A stretch of DNA of 64,000 nt from the NCBI GenBank assembly GCA_016711225.1, contig JADJTK010000051.1:1-64000 (forward strand), given 5' to 3'. Source of the DNA: Opitutaceae bacterium. GTDB lineage: Bacteria > Verrucomicrobiota > Verrucomicrobiia > Opitutales > Opitutaceae. The notes below the pieces were generated by a model. It had not been told where the DNA came from. It saw nothing but the letters and a program-made list of their open reading frames with translations, and did not search any database. Every line of letters begins with the position of its first letter. The stretch's first letter is position 1. The position numbers were made by a program, and so were the translations under genes. Of this stretch, positions 1 to 10,601 are shown one piece after another.

Positions 1-32
1 TGGTATCGGAATGTACGGAAAGGGAATCCCTC

Positions 33-40
33 GAAATTGT
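33..40. repeat. Left target-site duplication of the ISL3 element
   Basis: GAAATTGT directly abuts the left terminal repeat and is identical to 1071-1078. Confidence 0.88.
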
Positions 41-1070
41 GGCTCTTCCGGAATCTTAGGCTAGATTGTGGCGTGAGGACCGGGCGGAGGTCGAGTTTGC
101 CGCAGTGAAAAGCGATGCGGATACGATAGTTGGCGAAGCTGCGGAAGCCGCGGGCATCGGCCTCCACGGCTTGGATGCGGGAATTGAAGTCCTCGGTGAT
201 CGCGTTGGTCACGGGGTGGGCGTAAGTAGCTGAGTAGTCCGAGCAGATGGGCCTTTGAGCATGCGGGCCACCTTCTTTGAGCGGCTCGAGTTTGCTGCGG
301 GCCGCTGCTGCGTTGTACCACTGCGTGAAGAAGCGTTGGCCTGCGCCCTTCGGCGCTCTCCTGGCTCCAGAACTCGATGAAGGTCTCCCTTGTGGGTCCA
401 GGCCCGGCAGCGGTCTTGAGGTTGCGTTCGCACAACTCGTCGAAGGTCAGGGCGCGTTCGCCCTCGGGCGGCCTCCCCTGCAGCCAGAGGAACTTGGTGC
501 CGGTCAGGCTCGTGTCGCCTTCTTCGGAGCAGCCGGAGATGCTCCCGTCGCCGCACCTTGTCGACGGCCCGTTGAGGTGCATGGAGACGTGGAAGCGGTC
601 GTATCGATGGCCGCCTGCGGGCAGCCTTCTTGGCGGCGGCGGCGAAGTTGGCGCCTGACGTTCATCGCGGCGGCCACGACGGCCTGGCGTTGGTCGGCGG
701 ATGCGTTTCCAGCAGCGCGATCGCGTCGGTGGTGCTGCGACCGGGGACTACTTCCAGCACCCGGCGGTTCTTCAGGGTCATCATCAGCGAGACGTAGTCC
801 TGGTCGCGGCCAAAGCCTTCTCGTCGAGGCCGATGTGGCGACCGGCTCGGTGCTGCGTCGCCCAGGCCGCGCTTCACCGCCCGTGCCACGATCAGCATGA
901 CACCGTCTCAATCCAGCTTGAGCAGCCCGGCCGCTTGGGTCAGCGAACGGCAGGCTTCTATCACCTGCACGGCGAAGGCCTCAAAGAAAGGAAGAAGCGC
1001 GGTTCGCTTTTCAAGCATCTCCCCGTTTGCCACATCCACCTCGGTCAGCCACTACGAAACCGGAAGAGCC
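41..1070 (-). mobile_element. ISL3-family insertion element, internally deleted, with 8-bp target duplication
   Basis: Both ends begin GGCTCTTCCGG (41-51 forward, 1060-1070 reverse); about 16 of the outer 19 bases match between the ends. The element is flanked by a perfect 8-bp direct repeat GAAATTGT (33-40 and 1071-1078), the duplication length usual for ISL3 elements. At about 1030 bp it is shorter than a typical ISL3 element because the part coding for the N-terminal zinc-ribbon half of the transposase is missing. It sits inside the YD-repeat gene on the same strand: removing it with one repeat copy restores an open frame from 1071 through 40 to the window edge. The intact duplication points to a fairly recent insertion, although its transposase is already dead. 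Confidence 0.9.
60..1010 (-). pseudogene. ISL3-family transposase remnant (several frameshifts, N-terminus missing)
   Basis: Pieces in all three minus-strand frames line up in order with an ISL3 (DDE) transposase. They are: FFEAFAVQVIEACRSL then LGLDWDG-type helix residues near 1000-900; GLDEKAFGRDQDYVSLM with RVLEVVPGR near 830-740 (split by a frameshift); DRFHVSMHLN near 600; GTKFLWLQG near 500; ERNLKTA near 420; and NAITEDFNSRIQAVEADARG with CGKLDL near 230-90. The first catalytic Asp (in GLDEK) and the second (in DRFH) are recognisable. The zinc-binding N-terminal third is absent and no stop codon closes the last frame before the terminal repeat. No functional protein can be made from this copy. 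Confidence 0.85.
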
Positions 1071-1078
1071 GAAATTGT
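1071..1078. repeat. Right target-site duplication of the ISL3 element
   Basis: GAAATTGT directly abuts the right terminal repeat and is identical to 33-40. Confidence 0.88.
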
Positions 1079-3349
1079 GCGACCATCCCCGGCCAAAGCC
1101 CGATGGGCCGGCATCACCGGAAGAACTGTAGTGCCGGGACAGGCTCAACCCGCGCGCCCCGCCTGAGCCCAGGGCGAGGTCAATCTGATCGGCCACATAA
1201 GCCCCGTTATATAGGTCGATGGGGTCTGGAGATTCTTTATTGTCCAATCCATCGGGCTTGTTCGTGTCCTTGTTGGGTGTGGAATTCTTCGTGGCATCGG
1301 CAGTACCTGGCTGATTGGCGTAGCCGCCATTGAGCAGACCGGGGTTGATCTTGGCGGTGATCGAGCTCGCGTAGATTTCGAAGTAACCGTTTCCCGTCAA
1401 CGAGCCCATGGTGATCGCTCCGCTCTGCGGCAGCACCAATGTGGCACCCGCGGCGATCACGTTGGGCAGATGGGTATTGCGCCACGTCGCGCTCCATCCC
1501 GCAATGAATGCCGGATCGGCGGCGATGGTCGGGTAGTTGGCTGAGGTCGCATAGAACGTCTTGCCCCCCGCCAGATTGTTCTCCCGCACGTATCTGACAG
1601 TGGATACCGCGCTCATGCCCGGGTAGTTCTGTTCGATCACGCTGTGCTCCATGGTGCTGCCCAGCTGGATGTAGGCGCGTCGGAATTCGGCGGTGGTCGC
1701 GGTCAGGCCGTCTCTGGCAATGCCCACGCCAACCACCGGAATGTCCACAAAGAAGCCCGTCTCTTGGCCGGCCAGGGCAACGGTGTGATGCTCGACGTAC
1801 TGCACCCGCTCAAGGCGCGCGAGCAAGTCCGTGGATTGGTCGCGTTGCCGCAACCAATCCAGGCCCAGCAAGCACAGAGAGGCGTCAACTCGCTCTGGAG
1901 TCGTTGGCGCCAAACCTTGCCGGACCAATGCGTCGAACCGGGCGCGCTGCCGTTGCTGAATCTCGCCGCGTTCATAGCCCCGGTGCCAACACTCAAGGCA
2001 TAGCGACCTCCTGCACGAACCCGATTGAATTTTGCCTCGTCGTACGCGGTCGCAGCTCCGGCGACGTAGGGGTGATCAATGTAGTATTTCATCCCAAGCT
2101 CCCCAGCATAGGGGGAGGCGGCTTCACCGACGACCAACCCGTCTATCAATATCTGAACCTTGTTCGCCGCCGAAAAGCCGACGGTTACCTGATGACCGGC
2201 GAAATCGGACATCTGCCCACCGAACATCACGATGTAGCTGCTAAGGTCGGTGCCCGCGGCATTGCTGGGGCCAATATACAACCTCATCGTCGTTGCGAAG
2301 GTGAAGGTCGTCCCTGGGGCATTCCCGGAATACGAAGCATACGGATCATCGAAAGCGAAGTTATCAAAGCCGGACAGCACATCCCAACCGGCCGGGAGCC
2401 CTTCGTTTGGGTCGCCCAAGGTCAACGGCACAATCCTGCGTTCCCCGACAATCTCGCCGACGGAAGCATTGGGGTGGTCATTGTGGATGACCGTTCGCAA
2501 GGCAGCCGCCCGATCGGCGAGGTACCCAGTCACGGCACTCTCAGAAACACCCTGCACCGCTGTGGCGGTCACCGTACCACCGGCGACCGCGAGTAGGTTG
2601 GCCCTGTTGTAGCCAGTCGCCGCGACGAGATCGATGCCGGTGGATTCCTCCATCGTCTTGAACGCTGGCACCCAGTAATGGTAGGAGCTGCCAATCTTGA
2701 CCACGACGAAGATCTGTTCGACCGCGTAGTTGCCATCGCCCGTGCTCCCGGCCGAATAGCCGGACGAGCCGGTCAACATGTTCATGGCGGTCAAATTGTC
2801 GGCGCCCCACCACGCGAAGGCCTCCGCCTCAGGAAGCACCGCCACCCCGTAATAGTAAAAGGCCTCGTAGCCTGCGGCATGGAGCAGTTCGACCAATAGC
2901 TGGGATTGATCGGCGTCGCTCCCGGATTTCGTCTGCCACGTGAGCACCGGTCCTTTCCGGAAACCGCGGTAGGGCTGAAACCGGACTTCGTTCCGAACGA
3001 TCTCAAAGAGTTTGAGGGCATCGCCACCACAGGCGCGAACGATGTTTTGCAGATCCTGTGGATAGTCAGTGAGGGCCTTCGCCGGCGCCCCTACGCCATC
3101 GCCGGTTGCCGCAAAAAGCGCCGGCGCCCGAGCCACGGATGGCCGCAATGTACTTGGGGCGCGACGCTGGGGTGAGGACGAGAGCTTAGCCCTAGTCGCA
3201 CCGCCCGCAGCGAACGCCCCATTGATGACGACCGGAGCTTCGTTTGTCGGTGTCGGGGGAGGAATCGCCGGATCGATGGGCATCTCAGCCGCGACAGCGG
3301 CCACGGTGCCAACACTGAGCGCGAGGAGAACGGAGCTGCGAAAGTTCAT
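1071..3349 (-). pseudogene. Secreted transglutaminase-like / YD-repeat (RHS-type) protein, frameshifted and IS-interrupted
   Basis: The start at 3349 gives a signal peptide (MNFRSSVLLALSVGTVAAVA) with GGAG 8-9 bases upstream. An ATG at 3370 overlaps the stop of the preceding gene and is the alternative. Residues about 90-240 form a transglutaminase-like core, with FEIVRNEVRFQPY...GFRKG then SDADQSQLLVELLHAAGYEA; proteins of this type carry it ahead of YD/RHS repeats. Near 2000 the frame shifts by one base, and the correct reading continues as CWHRGYERGEIQQRQ in the next frame. The second half reaches GFGRGWSHNF, the usual start of the RHS barrel, exactly where the ISL3 element is inserted. 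Bases 1-40 continue the same frame out of the window. The gene is probably dead; its product was likely a large exported or surface protein. Confidence 0.8.
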
Positions 3350-3366
3350 GGCGGGGTCTCCAGGGT

Positions 3367-3997
3367 TCATCGTTTCACCAAACGGATGCGCAGGAACAGG
3401 CGCGGCGTGCTGCCGAGGGCAGCGGTGCCGCGCACGGTGACCTGCTCGACACCGCCGCCCTGCGACACTGGGGCGAGCTGCTCCACGTCGGTGGCCGCGG
3501 AGCTCCACGTCTTCAGGTCGGCGGAAACCTCTGCGAGGTAGTCGAGTGTCGCCGGCCCCTGGATCGGTCGCAGGTAACGCAAGGTCAGGCGCGTGCCGCC
3601 GCCGGCCGCCTCCAGCGAGACGGGCGTAAGGTTGGCGCCGTCGGCGCGGTCGGGTTGGCGGGTGAAGGCGAACTCCTGCAAGTCGACGAGCCCGTCGGCG
3701 TCAGGGATCGGCGGTGGCGGTGCGCCCGGTCTCGCTTGCGCTGTAGCGGATTTCCCACGTATCCGGCAGGCCGTCGGCATCGGAGTCTTGGGCCGGCGTT
3801 ACCACCAGGATTGTTGTGATGTTGCCGGCCGGGTCGTAGGCGAAATGCGTCGCCTGCCCGCCCGGCTGCACCGACCACGTCAGCCGCCCCGCGGCGTCGT
3901 AGCGATGGCTCAGCCCGAAGGCGGTACACGGCAATAACAGCAGCAGGCCGGTCCACAAGCGGACACGGCTATCCCACACGGAAGGAATCGTTCTCAT
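3367..3997 (-). pseudogene. Short secreted YD-repeat protein with internal frameshift
   Basis: The start at 3997 (MRTIPSVWDSRVRLWTG...) gives a hydrophobic leader. A single YD repeat follows (RYDAAGRLTWSV and AYDPAGNITTI), the sequence found in RHS/teneurin-like wall proteins, then a D-S-D-A-D-G-LPDTWE calcium-binding-like linker. Around 3700-3725 the reading frame changes. The next frame continues with a second DADG linker and a C-terminal domain ending LFLRIRLVKR, resembling the tails of other secreted proteins here (for example the gene at 20765-23620). An extra start further upstream (4111) would add 38 non-leader residues and is less likely. The stop overlaps the 3370 ATG of the next gene, so the two were probably cotranscribed. 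The shift may be real or a sequencing error. Confidence 0.65.
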
Positions 3998-4278
3998 CGC
4001 ACCAAAAAAGTTGAGGGTTGCACTCCGGCGTGTGGGCGTCGGAACAAGTAAGTCACTTCGAGGAAGCGGTCCCGTGTTGGTGAAGTCAACCGCCGATACG
4101 GGAAGCAACACCCCCCATCCCCTGATTGGCGACCCCGCTCTGCGCGGCGAGTCAGGGAGCAGGTACGCACGGCCCCGAAATCACCGAATCGTCTTCCGTC
4201 CTTCGCTAATACCGGTAACCTGCGCGGCCTCGGTACCGTCTCTCTCGCTGTTGTGGTTCCGAGAATTCCAGCACCGCC

Positions 4279-4869
4279 ATGGACGACAATCCGCCGCCTG
4301 ATTACGATGAGCTGCTCGCCGGTGTCCGGCGCGGCAATCAGGCCGCGGCGCGTTCGCTCGTCGAGGCGTTGCACCCGTTGGTGCGAAAAATCGTGCGCGC
4401 CCACCTGCCGCGGCGGGTGGCCGAGGAGGACCTCGCGCAGGAGGTTTACATGAAGATGTTCACCCGCCTCGAACAGTACCGCGGGGAGATGCCGCTCACG
4501 CACTGGGTTTCCCGGATCGCGGTGACCACCTGCATCGATCAACTCCGCTTCCAGCAGCGCCGTCCCGAGTTGCGCTGGGCCGATCTTTCGGAAAACGAGG
4601 CGCAGGTGCTCGACGCCGTGCTCACCGGCAGCGACGGCGAGGAGGCCACCGACGCGCTCGCGGCCAAGGAACTGGTCGGCCGCCTGCTGGAACAGCTCTC
4701 CGCGGCGGACCGCACGGTGATCACCTTATTGGATCTGGAGCAGAAGTCGGTCGCCGAAATCCGAGCACTCACGGGCTGGGGGACGAGCATGATCAAGGTC
4801 CGCGCTTTCCGTGCCCGCCGAAAGCTGCGCAAACTCTTCGAACAACTGGAACGAAAGGAACAACGATGA
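4279..4869 (+). CDS. ECF-type RNA polymerase sigma factor
   Basis: The 196-residue protein is of normal ECF sigma-70 length. Region 2 lies at about residues 45-95 (EDLAQEVYMKMFTRL then THWVSRIAVTTCIDQLR, the core-binding and -10 recognition helices). Region 4 lies at about 135-190 (LEQLSAADRTVITLLDLE...GWGTSMIKVRAFRARRKLR, a helix-turn-helix for the -35 box). Its TGA overlaps the ATG of the next gene (ATGA at 4866), and a third gene follows at once. The order sigma factor, small one-TM protein, membrane-anchored LTxxQ protein resembles CnrH-CnrY-CnrX of metal-resistance regulation. I therefore infer that it is held by the 4866 protein and released on an envelope or metal signal. The regulon is not visible here. 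Confidence 0.9.
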   Translation: MDDNPPPDYDELLAGVRRGNQAAARSLVEALHPLVRKIVRAHLPRRVAEEDLAQEVYMKMFTRLEQYRGEMPLTHWVSRIAVTTCIDQLRFQQRRPELRWADLSENEAQVLDAVLTGSDGEEATDALAAKELVGRLLEQLSAADRTVITLLDLEQKSVAEIRALTGWGTSMIKVRAFRARRKLRKLFEQLERKEQR

Positions 4870-5153
4870 AACACCCCGATCCCTGGCTGAAACTGGTCGC
4901 CGCCGCGCGCCGCGCGCCGGCGGAGGAGGTCGCCGTGCTTCCGGTGGGGTTCGCTACCCGGGTGGCCGCGCAGGGCCTGGCCCAACGGCGCGAACCGGCT
5001 GACGTACTTGGTCTGTGGGCGTGGCGCGCGCTGGCCTTCGCCCTGTTGGTGATGGTCTCCTCTGCCGCGGTGAGCTACCCGACCCTCGCTGCCACCGCCG
5101 CCGCGGACGATGATCTCGATGATCCGGTTGCCGATCTGGTGGCCCAACTTTGA
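4866..5153 (+). CDS. Small single-TM protein, candidate anti-sigma factor
   Basis: This 95-residue protein has a basic, Ala/Arg-rich N-terminal half of about 50 residues (presumably cytoplasmic), one membrane segment at about 50-72 (WAWRALAFALLVMVSSAAV) and a short acidic external tail (DDDLDDPVADL). It overlaps the sigma gene by four bases, the usual translational coupling of sigma/anti-sigma pairs. There is no HxxxCxxC zinc motif, so it is not a ZAS-type anti-sigma factor. Its length and layout recall CnrY (about 95 residues, one TM). The anti-sigma role is inferred from position and topology only. Confidence 0.7.
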   Translation: MKHPDPWLKLVAAARRAPAEEVAVLPVGFATRVAAQGLAQRREPADVLGLWAWRALAFALLVMVSSAAVSYPTLAATAAADDDLDDPVADLVAQL

Positions 5154-5161
5154 TCCGATTC

Positions 5162-5638
5162 ATGAACACCAAGCTACGCACGATTCTGATTCTGGTGGGC
5201 CTCTTTCTGGCAGGTGCCGCCAGTGGCGCGTTCCTGACGCTGCGACTGGCCCCGACTGGCCGCGAGCGCGTGCGCGAGCGGCGTCCGTTTGTGGAGCGCA
5301 ATTTGGAGCGGATGGATCACGCCCTTGCCTTCACCCCGGAACAGCGCCCGCAGATCGAGGCGCTCATGCGCAGCACTGGCGATGAGCTCGCCAAGTTGCG
5401 TCGCCAATCTTGGCGCGCCACCGCCCAACAGATCCGGGGCATGAATGCGAAGATCGAAGCGCTGCTCACCCCAGAGCAGCGGGCGAAGTTTGCCACTTAT
5501 CAGAAGGAACAGTTCGAGCGGTTGCGTCGCCACCAGCTCGAGCGGGATCAGCGCGCCCGGCTGCGCCGTAACGGTGAGCCCCCGCCAGACGAGACGGCCC
5601 CGGAGCCGCCAGGCGACGCCCCTCCGCCACCGAACTGA
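5162..5638 (+). CDS. Membrane-anchored periplasmic heavy-metal sensor / Spy-CpxP-like protein
   Basis: From the ATG at 5162 the protein has 158 residues; a TTG at 5150 overlapping the previous stop would add four. Residues about 5-25 form an N-terminal anchor (LRTILILVGLFLAGAASGAF). The exported part is helical and Arg/Glu-rich with two LTxxQ-like motifs, FTPEQRPQIEAL and LTPEQRAKFATY, characteristic of the CpxP/Spy/CnrX fold. The C-terminus is Pro/Glu-rich and disordered. It is the third gene of the sigma unit. In CnrYXH systems the equivalent protein senses metal outside the membrane and controls the anti-sigma factor, and the same role is inferred here. No obvious His/Met metal cluster is visible, so the signal could instead be misfolded protein. 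Confidence 0.8.
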   Translation: MNTKLRTILILVGLFLAGAASGAFLTLRLAPTGRERVRERRPFVERNLERMDHALAFTPEQRPQIEALMRSTGDELAKLRRQSWRATAQQIRGMNAKIEALLTPEQRAKFATYQKEQFERLRRHQLERDQRARLRRNGEPPPDETAPEPPGDAPPPPN

Positions 5639-5708
5639 TTGTTCTCGGCGACGTCTCGTCGGGAGGGTCGTCCTGGCCTGCGGATCCTCCGCAGGTTGCT
5701 GGGGGGCC

Positions 5709-8700
5709 TCAGGGGCCTTCGATCGCGAGGCGCAGGAAGTAACGTGGGGCGGAGTCGGAAGCCTCAGGGCCGCCGACCTCCACCGTCACCCGGCCGCCAG
5801 CAGGTGGGCTCAGTGTGAGGCGTGCGGGATTTCCGCCGAGCCACTGCCACCCACCGGTCCCGTTGTTGCGGGCGAGGGTGGTCCAAGTTCCGGCGGCAAG
5901 AGTGGCGGAGCCTTGTACGCTATAAGCGATGTCGGACGGGGGACTGCGGGCAGATCGATGCGAAGCGCCAAGCGGTCGGCCGAACGCACACCGACGGGGA
6001 GCGCGACTGCGCCATCGGAGCCGGTAGCCGAGAGGGGGTGGCGACCAAGGGCGTATTCGAGACGATTGGGCAGGCTGTCGTGGTCGGGGTCGCTCTCGGG
6101 CAGGGCGGCCAAGCCGCCCGCAGGGAAGTGCAACGACTGCCAAGTGGACCAACCGGAAGTGTCGCCGAGGCGGCCGCTCTGCCAGATGGCCCCGCCGGCA
6201 CCGACGGTGACGAAGGTGTGTTGGAAGAACGCGGCGGCACGGCGCGCGGCTGGCGCCGGAGCCGGGTACGAGTGCCAATCCGTGCCGTTGAGCGAGAGGA
6301 GATCCACTTGGGCGTCGTCGTGGTCGAGATCGCTGCCGGCAGCCAACCAGATGCCGTCGCCAGCGGCGAGGGCCGGGGTGTTCTCGCTGCCGGTGCGGGT
6401 GGTGGTGAACGTCTGCGCACCGTCGGTGGAGACGCGGAGCTTCGAGTACCAGCCGCTTGCCACGAACCGATCCTGTAGCCAAGCGACCTTCTCGAAGTAC
6501 TGCCAGCCGGCGAGCTCTGCGCCCGCGGAGTGGTCGGCCCAATTGAGACCGTCAGGGGAAGTGAGGACTTTGGCAGCGTTGGTGGAGCCTACCGCAAGGG
6601 TGAAGCAATCGTGGCCCCAGGCGATCCCGGCGGCGTTGGCTGTTCCAAGTCCGGCGACGGTGACGGGAGCCCAGGTGGTGCTGTTGGTTGAGCGTAGTAC
6701 GAGCCCGGACTCGCCGACAGCCACGCAGACCGAGCCCGACGAAGCGACGCCGCGTAGGGACGTACCGGCGAGGGCGGACTTGTAACTGCGGGTCCAGGTC
6801 GTGCCATCGGGCGAAGTGTAGATGACACCGACCCAGCCGGGTATGCTGAAGTTGTAGTCGTTGCCGACGACGATGAAGCGCGTGCCGTCCCAGGCGGCGG
6901 CCCGCAGGTACATGTTGCCGCCCCAATCGGGAAGTGTGCGTGTGGTCCAGGCGGTGCCGTCGGGAGAGGTGACGACGGTTCCGTTATCGCCGGCGGCTAG
7001 GAGCAGGGAGGGGCTGGACGCAAGTGCGTTGAGGCTTTGAGTGACACCGCTGGTGCGGGCCGCCCAGGTGCGTGCCGGGTCCGCGATTTCAATCGAACGG
7101 CTCACTGTGGTGAGGCCTCCGCGACCGTCGCTCACGCGTAGGGTGATGGTGCTGGACCCGCCGAAAGAGAAGGAGGGGGCGATCTCGGCTCCGTCCACGA
7201 TCGGGTTTTGCGGGCCGCAGTCCCAGGAGAAGACCAACGGGTCGCCATCGGCGTCGGTCGCGGTGGCGGCGAAACGAACGGGTTGTCGGGCCGCGGCGGA
7301 GGCGGGGGCGGCCGTGATGGTGACGATCGGGGCCGCGTTGCTCGGGAACAGGAGGGCGCTATCCCGGATGCTCGCGCCGTTGCCAACTGCGACGAAGTGC
7401 CCGGCCCCGAAGACCAGCGAATTGGCCTCGGTGATGGGCTCGGCCCCGGTGGCGCGAGTCCAGGATCTCCCATCGGTGGAGACGAGGAGCACGGCGGGCT
7501 GGCCGTTCTCGTCCATGGCTTTTGCCGCGAGGATAAGCGTACCGTCCGGCGCGGCGGCCATGCGGCGGGTCGTCCAGGCGGTGGCAAGCGGAAGGGCGGC
7601 CTCGTGCCAGGTGAGCCCGTGGTCGGTGGAGTACTTGAGCCCGCCATACCAACCCATCGCGTAAGCGGTGCCACCGCAGGAGTGGAGAGCGAAAATATCG
7701 GAGGCGAAGGTGTCGCGGCGAGTCCAGGTGGCGCCGTCGGGGGAGCTCCAGAGCCGTCGCGGCCAACCGGAGCCGGCCTCGACCGCGACAGCCAGCCAGG
7801 TGGTGCCATCCCAGACCACGTGACGGAAGTCAGGAAGTCCCGGGACGGTGGTGACGGTCCAGGTGGAGGCGTCGGTCGAGCGCAGAACGGTGCCGCCGGA
7901 GGCCACCGCGAGGTAGGCAGAGCCACTGGAGGCGACGTCGTTGATCGTTGGTACACCGGCGGGGAATGTGGCCACTCGCCAAAGCCGGCCGTCGGGCGAA
8001 TAGCCGATCTGTCCGGCGGCGGCGCCGGATTTCTTGCCGGCGAGAACGAAGCCGCTGGAGCCGAAGGTCAACTGGGGCTGCGACTCGAACCCGGGCAGAA
8101 CGCCGACCTCGTTCCAGTTGACGCCATCCCAGCTCAGGCTGAGTCGCCCCCAGTAGTCGGCGGTGAGCAGGCGGTCCTTGCCTGCCACGATTTCCATGAG
8201 GTCGTCGAGCGTCCCGGGGTTCATGGCAGTCCAGGTGTCGAGCGGATCGGTGACGGTGATCGTGCGCTGGGCCGTGGCGGTGCCCCCCTTCATGTCGCTC
8301 GCGGTAAGCGCGAGTGCGTAGGTGCCTCCGACGGTCCAAGAGTGGGAGACGGAGCCGTTGTTCTCGCCCGGCATGCCATCGCCGGTGTCCCACCAAAAGG
8401 CGAGGGGGTCGCTATCGGCGTCGGTGGCGGTGGCGACGAGGCTTGCCGGGGTACGTGCAGCGATGGAAGCCGGGGCGGAAAGCGGGGCGAGTTGCGGCGC
8501 GCGGTTGCCGGCAAAGGTGCCCAGGTTAACGCGAACGTCGATGTACTGCTCGGCTCCGGACCCACCGACGGCGACCGGGGTGAAGTGCGCCTGCGCAATG
8601 GGATCGGAGTAGGTTCGGCCCAGGGCGAGGGGCGAATCGGCCAGGCCTGGGGCCGAGTCGGGGGTGGCGTCGAGCAGCCAGCACCGGTCCGCCCCAGGGC

Positions 8701-10546
8701 GTTGCCAGAATAGGTTCACGCCGCGGGCGAAGGCCGGATTCTCGCCAAACGCCGGGCGGAAACCGAGCCAGTAGTACTCCGCGGCGCCGGGGGTGGCCGA
8801 TTTCGTGACCCGCACGCCGCGGGGAGTGCCGGCAGTGGCGGCGCTGTCGATACGATGGAGCCGGTGGGTCGCCGAGGCGGCGGCGTCGACCCACTCGGAG
8901 GGGGCGAGCCAGTTGAGTCGTGCCTTGGCTTGCGGGTGGAAATGGCCGCGGTCGACCGGGCCGGAGCCCATGATGTCGAAACGATCTCCATACTCGACGC
9001 TGGTGCCGGCGCCGATGGGCGACGGGCCGGAGGCTTGCCAGAGGCTGGCGTGGCCCAGGCCGTAGTTGTGGCCGAGTTCGTGCACGTAGACGCCGGCATC
9101 GTTTGCCTGCTGGATCCATAAATCGGGGCCGCCGACCGACGCCAAGCCGGCGTAGGACATGCCGCCTGCATAGACGCCGATGTTGCCGAAGAACAACCCG
9201 ACGATGTCGAAGTCGCCCAATCCGGAATCGCCGCCGGTGCCAGTCGCGCTCGTTGGGCCGATGTTGACGGCGGCGTCGGCACCGTTGCGGGAGCTGCGGA
9301 AGGTGTTGCGGGCGTCGCGGAGCAGTTGGGCGTTGAGGCTGGAGAAGCCGGCGGTGCCGTAGCCGGGGGCCGAACGGTCGGCGTAGTAGGCGGCTGGTTG
9401 CGGCAAGCGGTAGACATTGGTGCTCACGCCGGCTTCGATCCAAGTCTTGTTGTACGACATGGAGCGGAGGGCTTCGTACGCCGTGCCATTTAGGAGGTCG
9501 AAGGCCGCCGTCTGGCTCACGGGCTCGCCCGGGGTGTCGGCGAAGTCCACGCGGATCAGGAAGACCTTCTTGCGGGTTTCCGTCCAAACGCTGGCCAGTT
9601 GGTCGGCGAGGACTTGAGCCGCGGAGAGGTCGAATCCGCCGTCCGCGCGAACCTGAAGAGCGGAGGCGAGGAGGAGGCCCGAGCTGGCCTCTGGGCCGGG
9701 GCGTTGATCGAGCGTGGTGAGGGCGGCCTCGAGGCGGGCCAGTTCCTCCTGCCCTGAAAAGGCGAAGACTCGGCCCCCGGCCAGGGCAAGAAGTCCGGGA
9801 CCGGCGAGCGGCCGGCCGGTGGCAAAGCTGCGGGAGAGATCGGCCTGGCCCGAGGGGAACTGCGCCAGCACGCTGGCTCGCTCTTCGGCGGTGACTTCGC
9901 GGAAAACCGTCTCGGCAACGGCGGCGCTGCCGTCGAGAACGATCCCGGAGATCGGGAGTGAACGTTTGCTGGTGAGGTGGAGGCGTTGCCCGAAGGTGAA
10001 GGCGGTGGGTGTGGAGCCGTCGGGCAGGGCAAGGAGCGCAACGTGGTCGGCGGTCGGGGCGGTGTGGCTGGTGCGATCCGCGCAGACGGGCAGGTTAATG
10101 AAGGTAGCCGCAACGCTGAACGGGCGTTCGACCTCGGTGCGCAGCTCGGCGGGGATGGCTTGGTATTCGTCGAAACGCAGGGCCTCGGCCAGGGCTTGTC
10201 TCGGGTTTTCGCGGATGAGGCGCTGCATCCGCGGGCGGCGTTCGGTCGCAAGGGGCGCGCCCCGGGCGAGCAGGGTGCTGCGTTGGGCGGCGGTGAGACC
10301 CGCGGCTTCGGATTCACGGTATTCGACGATCCAGTTGCGGAAGGATGCGGTCGGCGTTTCCGCGGGTGCGAGCGCGGGGGCAGCGATCGCCGGCTGCGCC
10401 GTGGTGGCCGCGGCCGATGGTGACGACTCGACGGTGGCCGGGGCGGCAAGCGTCCACCACAAGCCCACTGCGAGTACAGCCGTTAGCGCGATACCCAAGA
10501 GTTGAAAACGTTGAGTGCGGCTGGTTGGAAATCTCATCCATTTCAT
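5709..10546 (-). pseudogene. Large secreted metzincin-type metalloprotease with PKD domains; one C-terminal frameshift
   Basis: About 1612 residues if the shift is repaired. An N-terminal signal anchor (about residues 12-32) precedes a propeptide-like region. The catalytic domain has HELGHNYGLGH at 489-499 (three zinc-binding His and the general-base Glu), followed by DIMGSG, a metzincin Met-turn. Two PKD-like domains (about 725-800 and 1085-1160, with DADSDPLAFWWD and DADGDPLVFSWD) alternate with many short units containing SPDG-TW or STDG-W, which look like Asp-box/BNR-type beta-propeller blades. Near 5935-5945, in a run of C residues, the frame shifts; the next frame continues SDIAYSVQGSATLAAGTW and ends YFLRLAIEGP at 5709. 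Everything before the shift is open for 1578 codons, so the protease domain is intact and the gene may be functional or a sequencing artefact. An alternative start is the ATG at 10537. Confidence 0.8.
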
Positions 10547-10601
10547 CGGGAGAAGGGGGTGGGCTATTGCCGGCGGAGGGTACTGTGGCGTCGGGACCGG
10601 A

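Noticed and set aside
5445..6785. 446-codon plus-strand reading frame
   Set aside because: It is antisense to the metalloprotease gene, with the skewed composition of a high-GC shadow frame and no motif.
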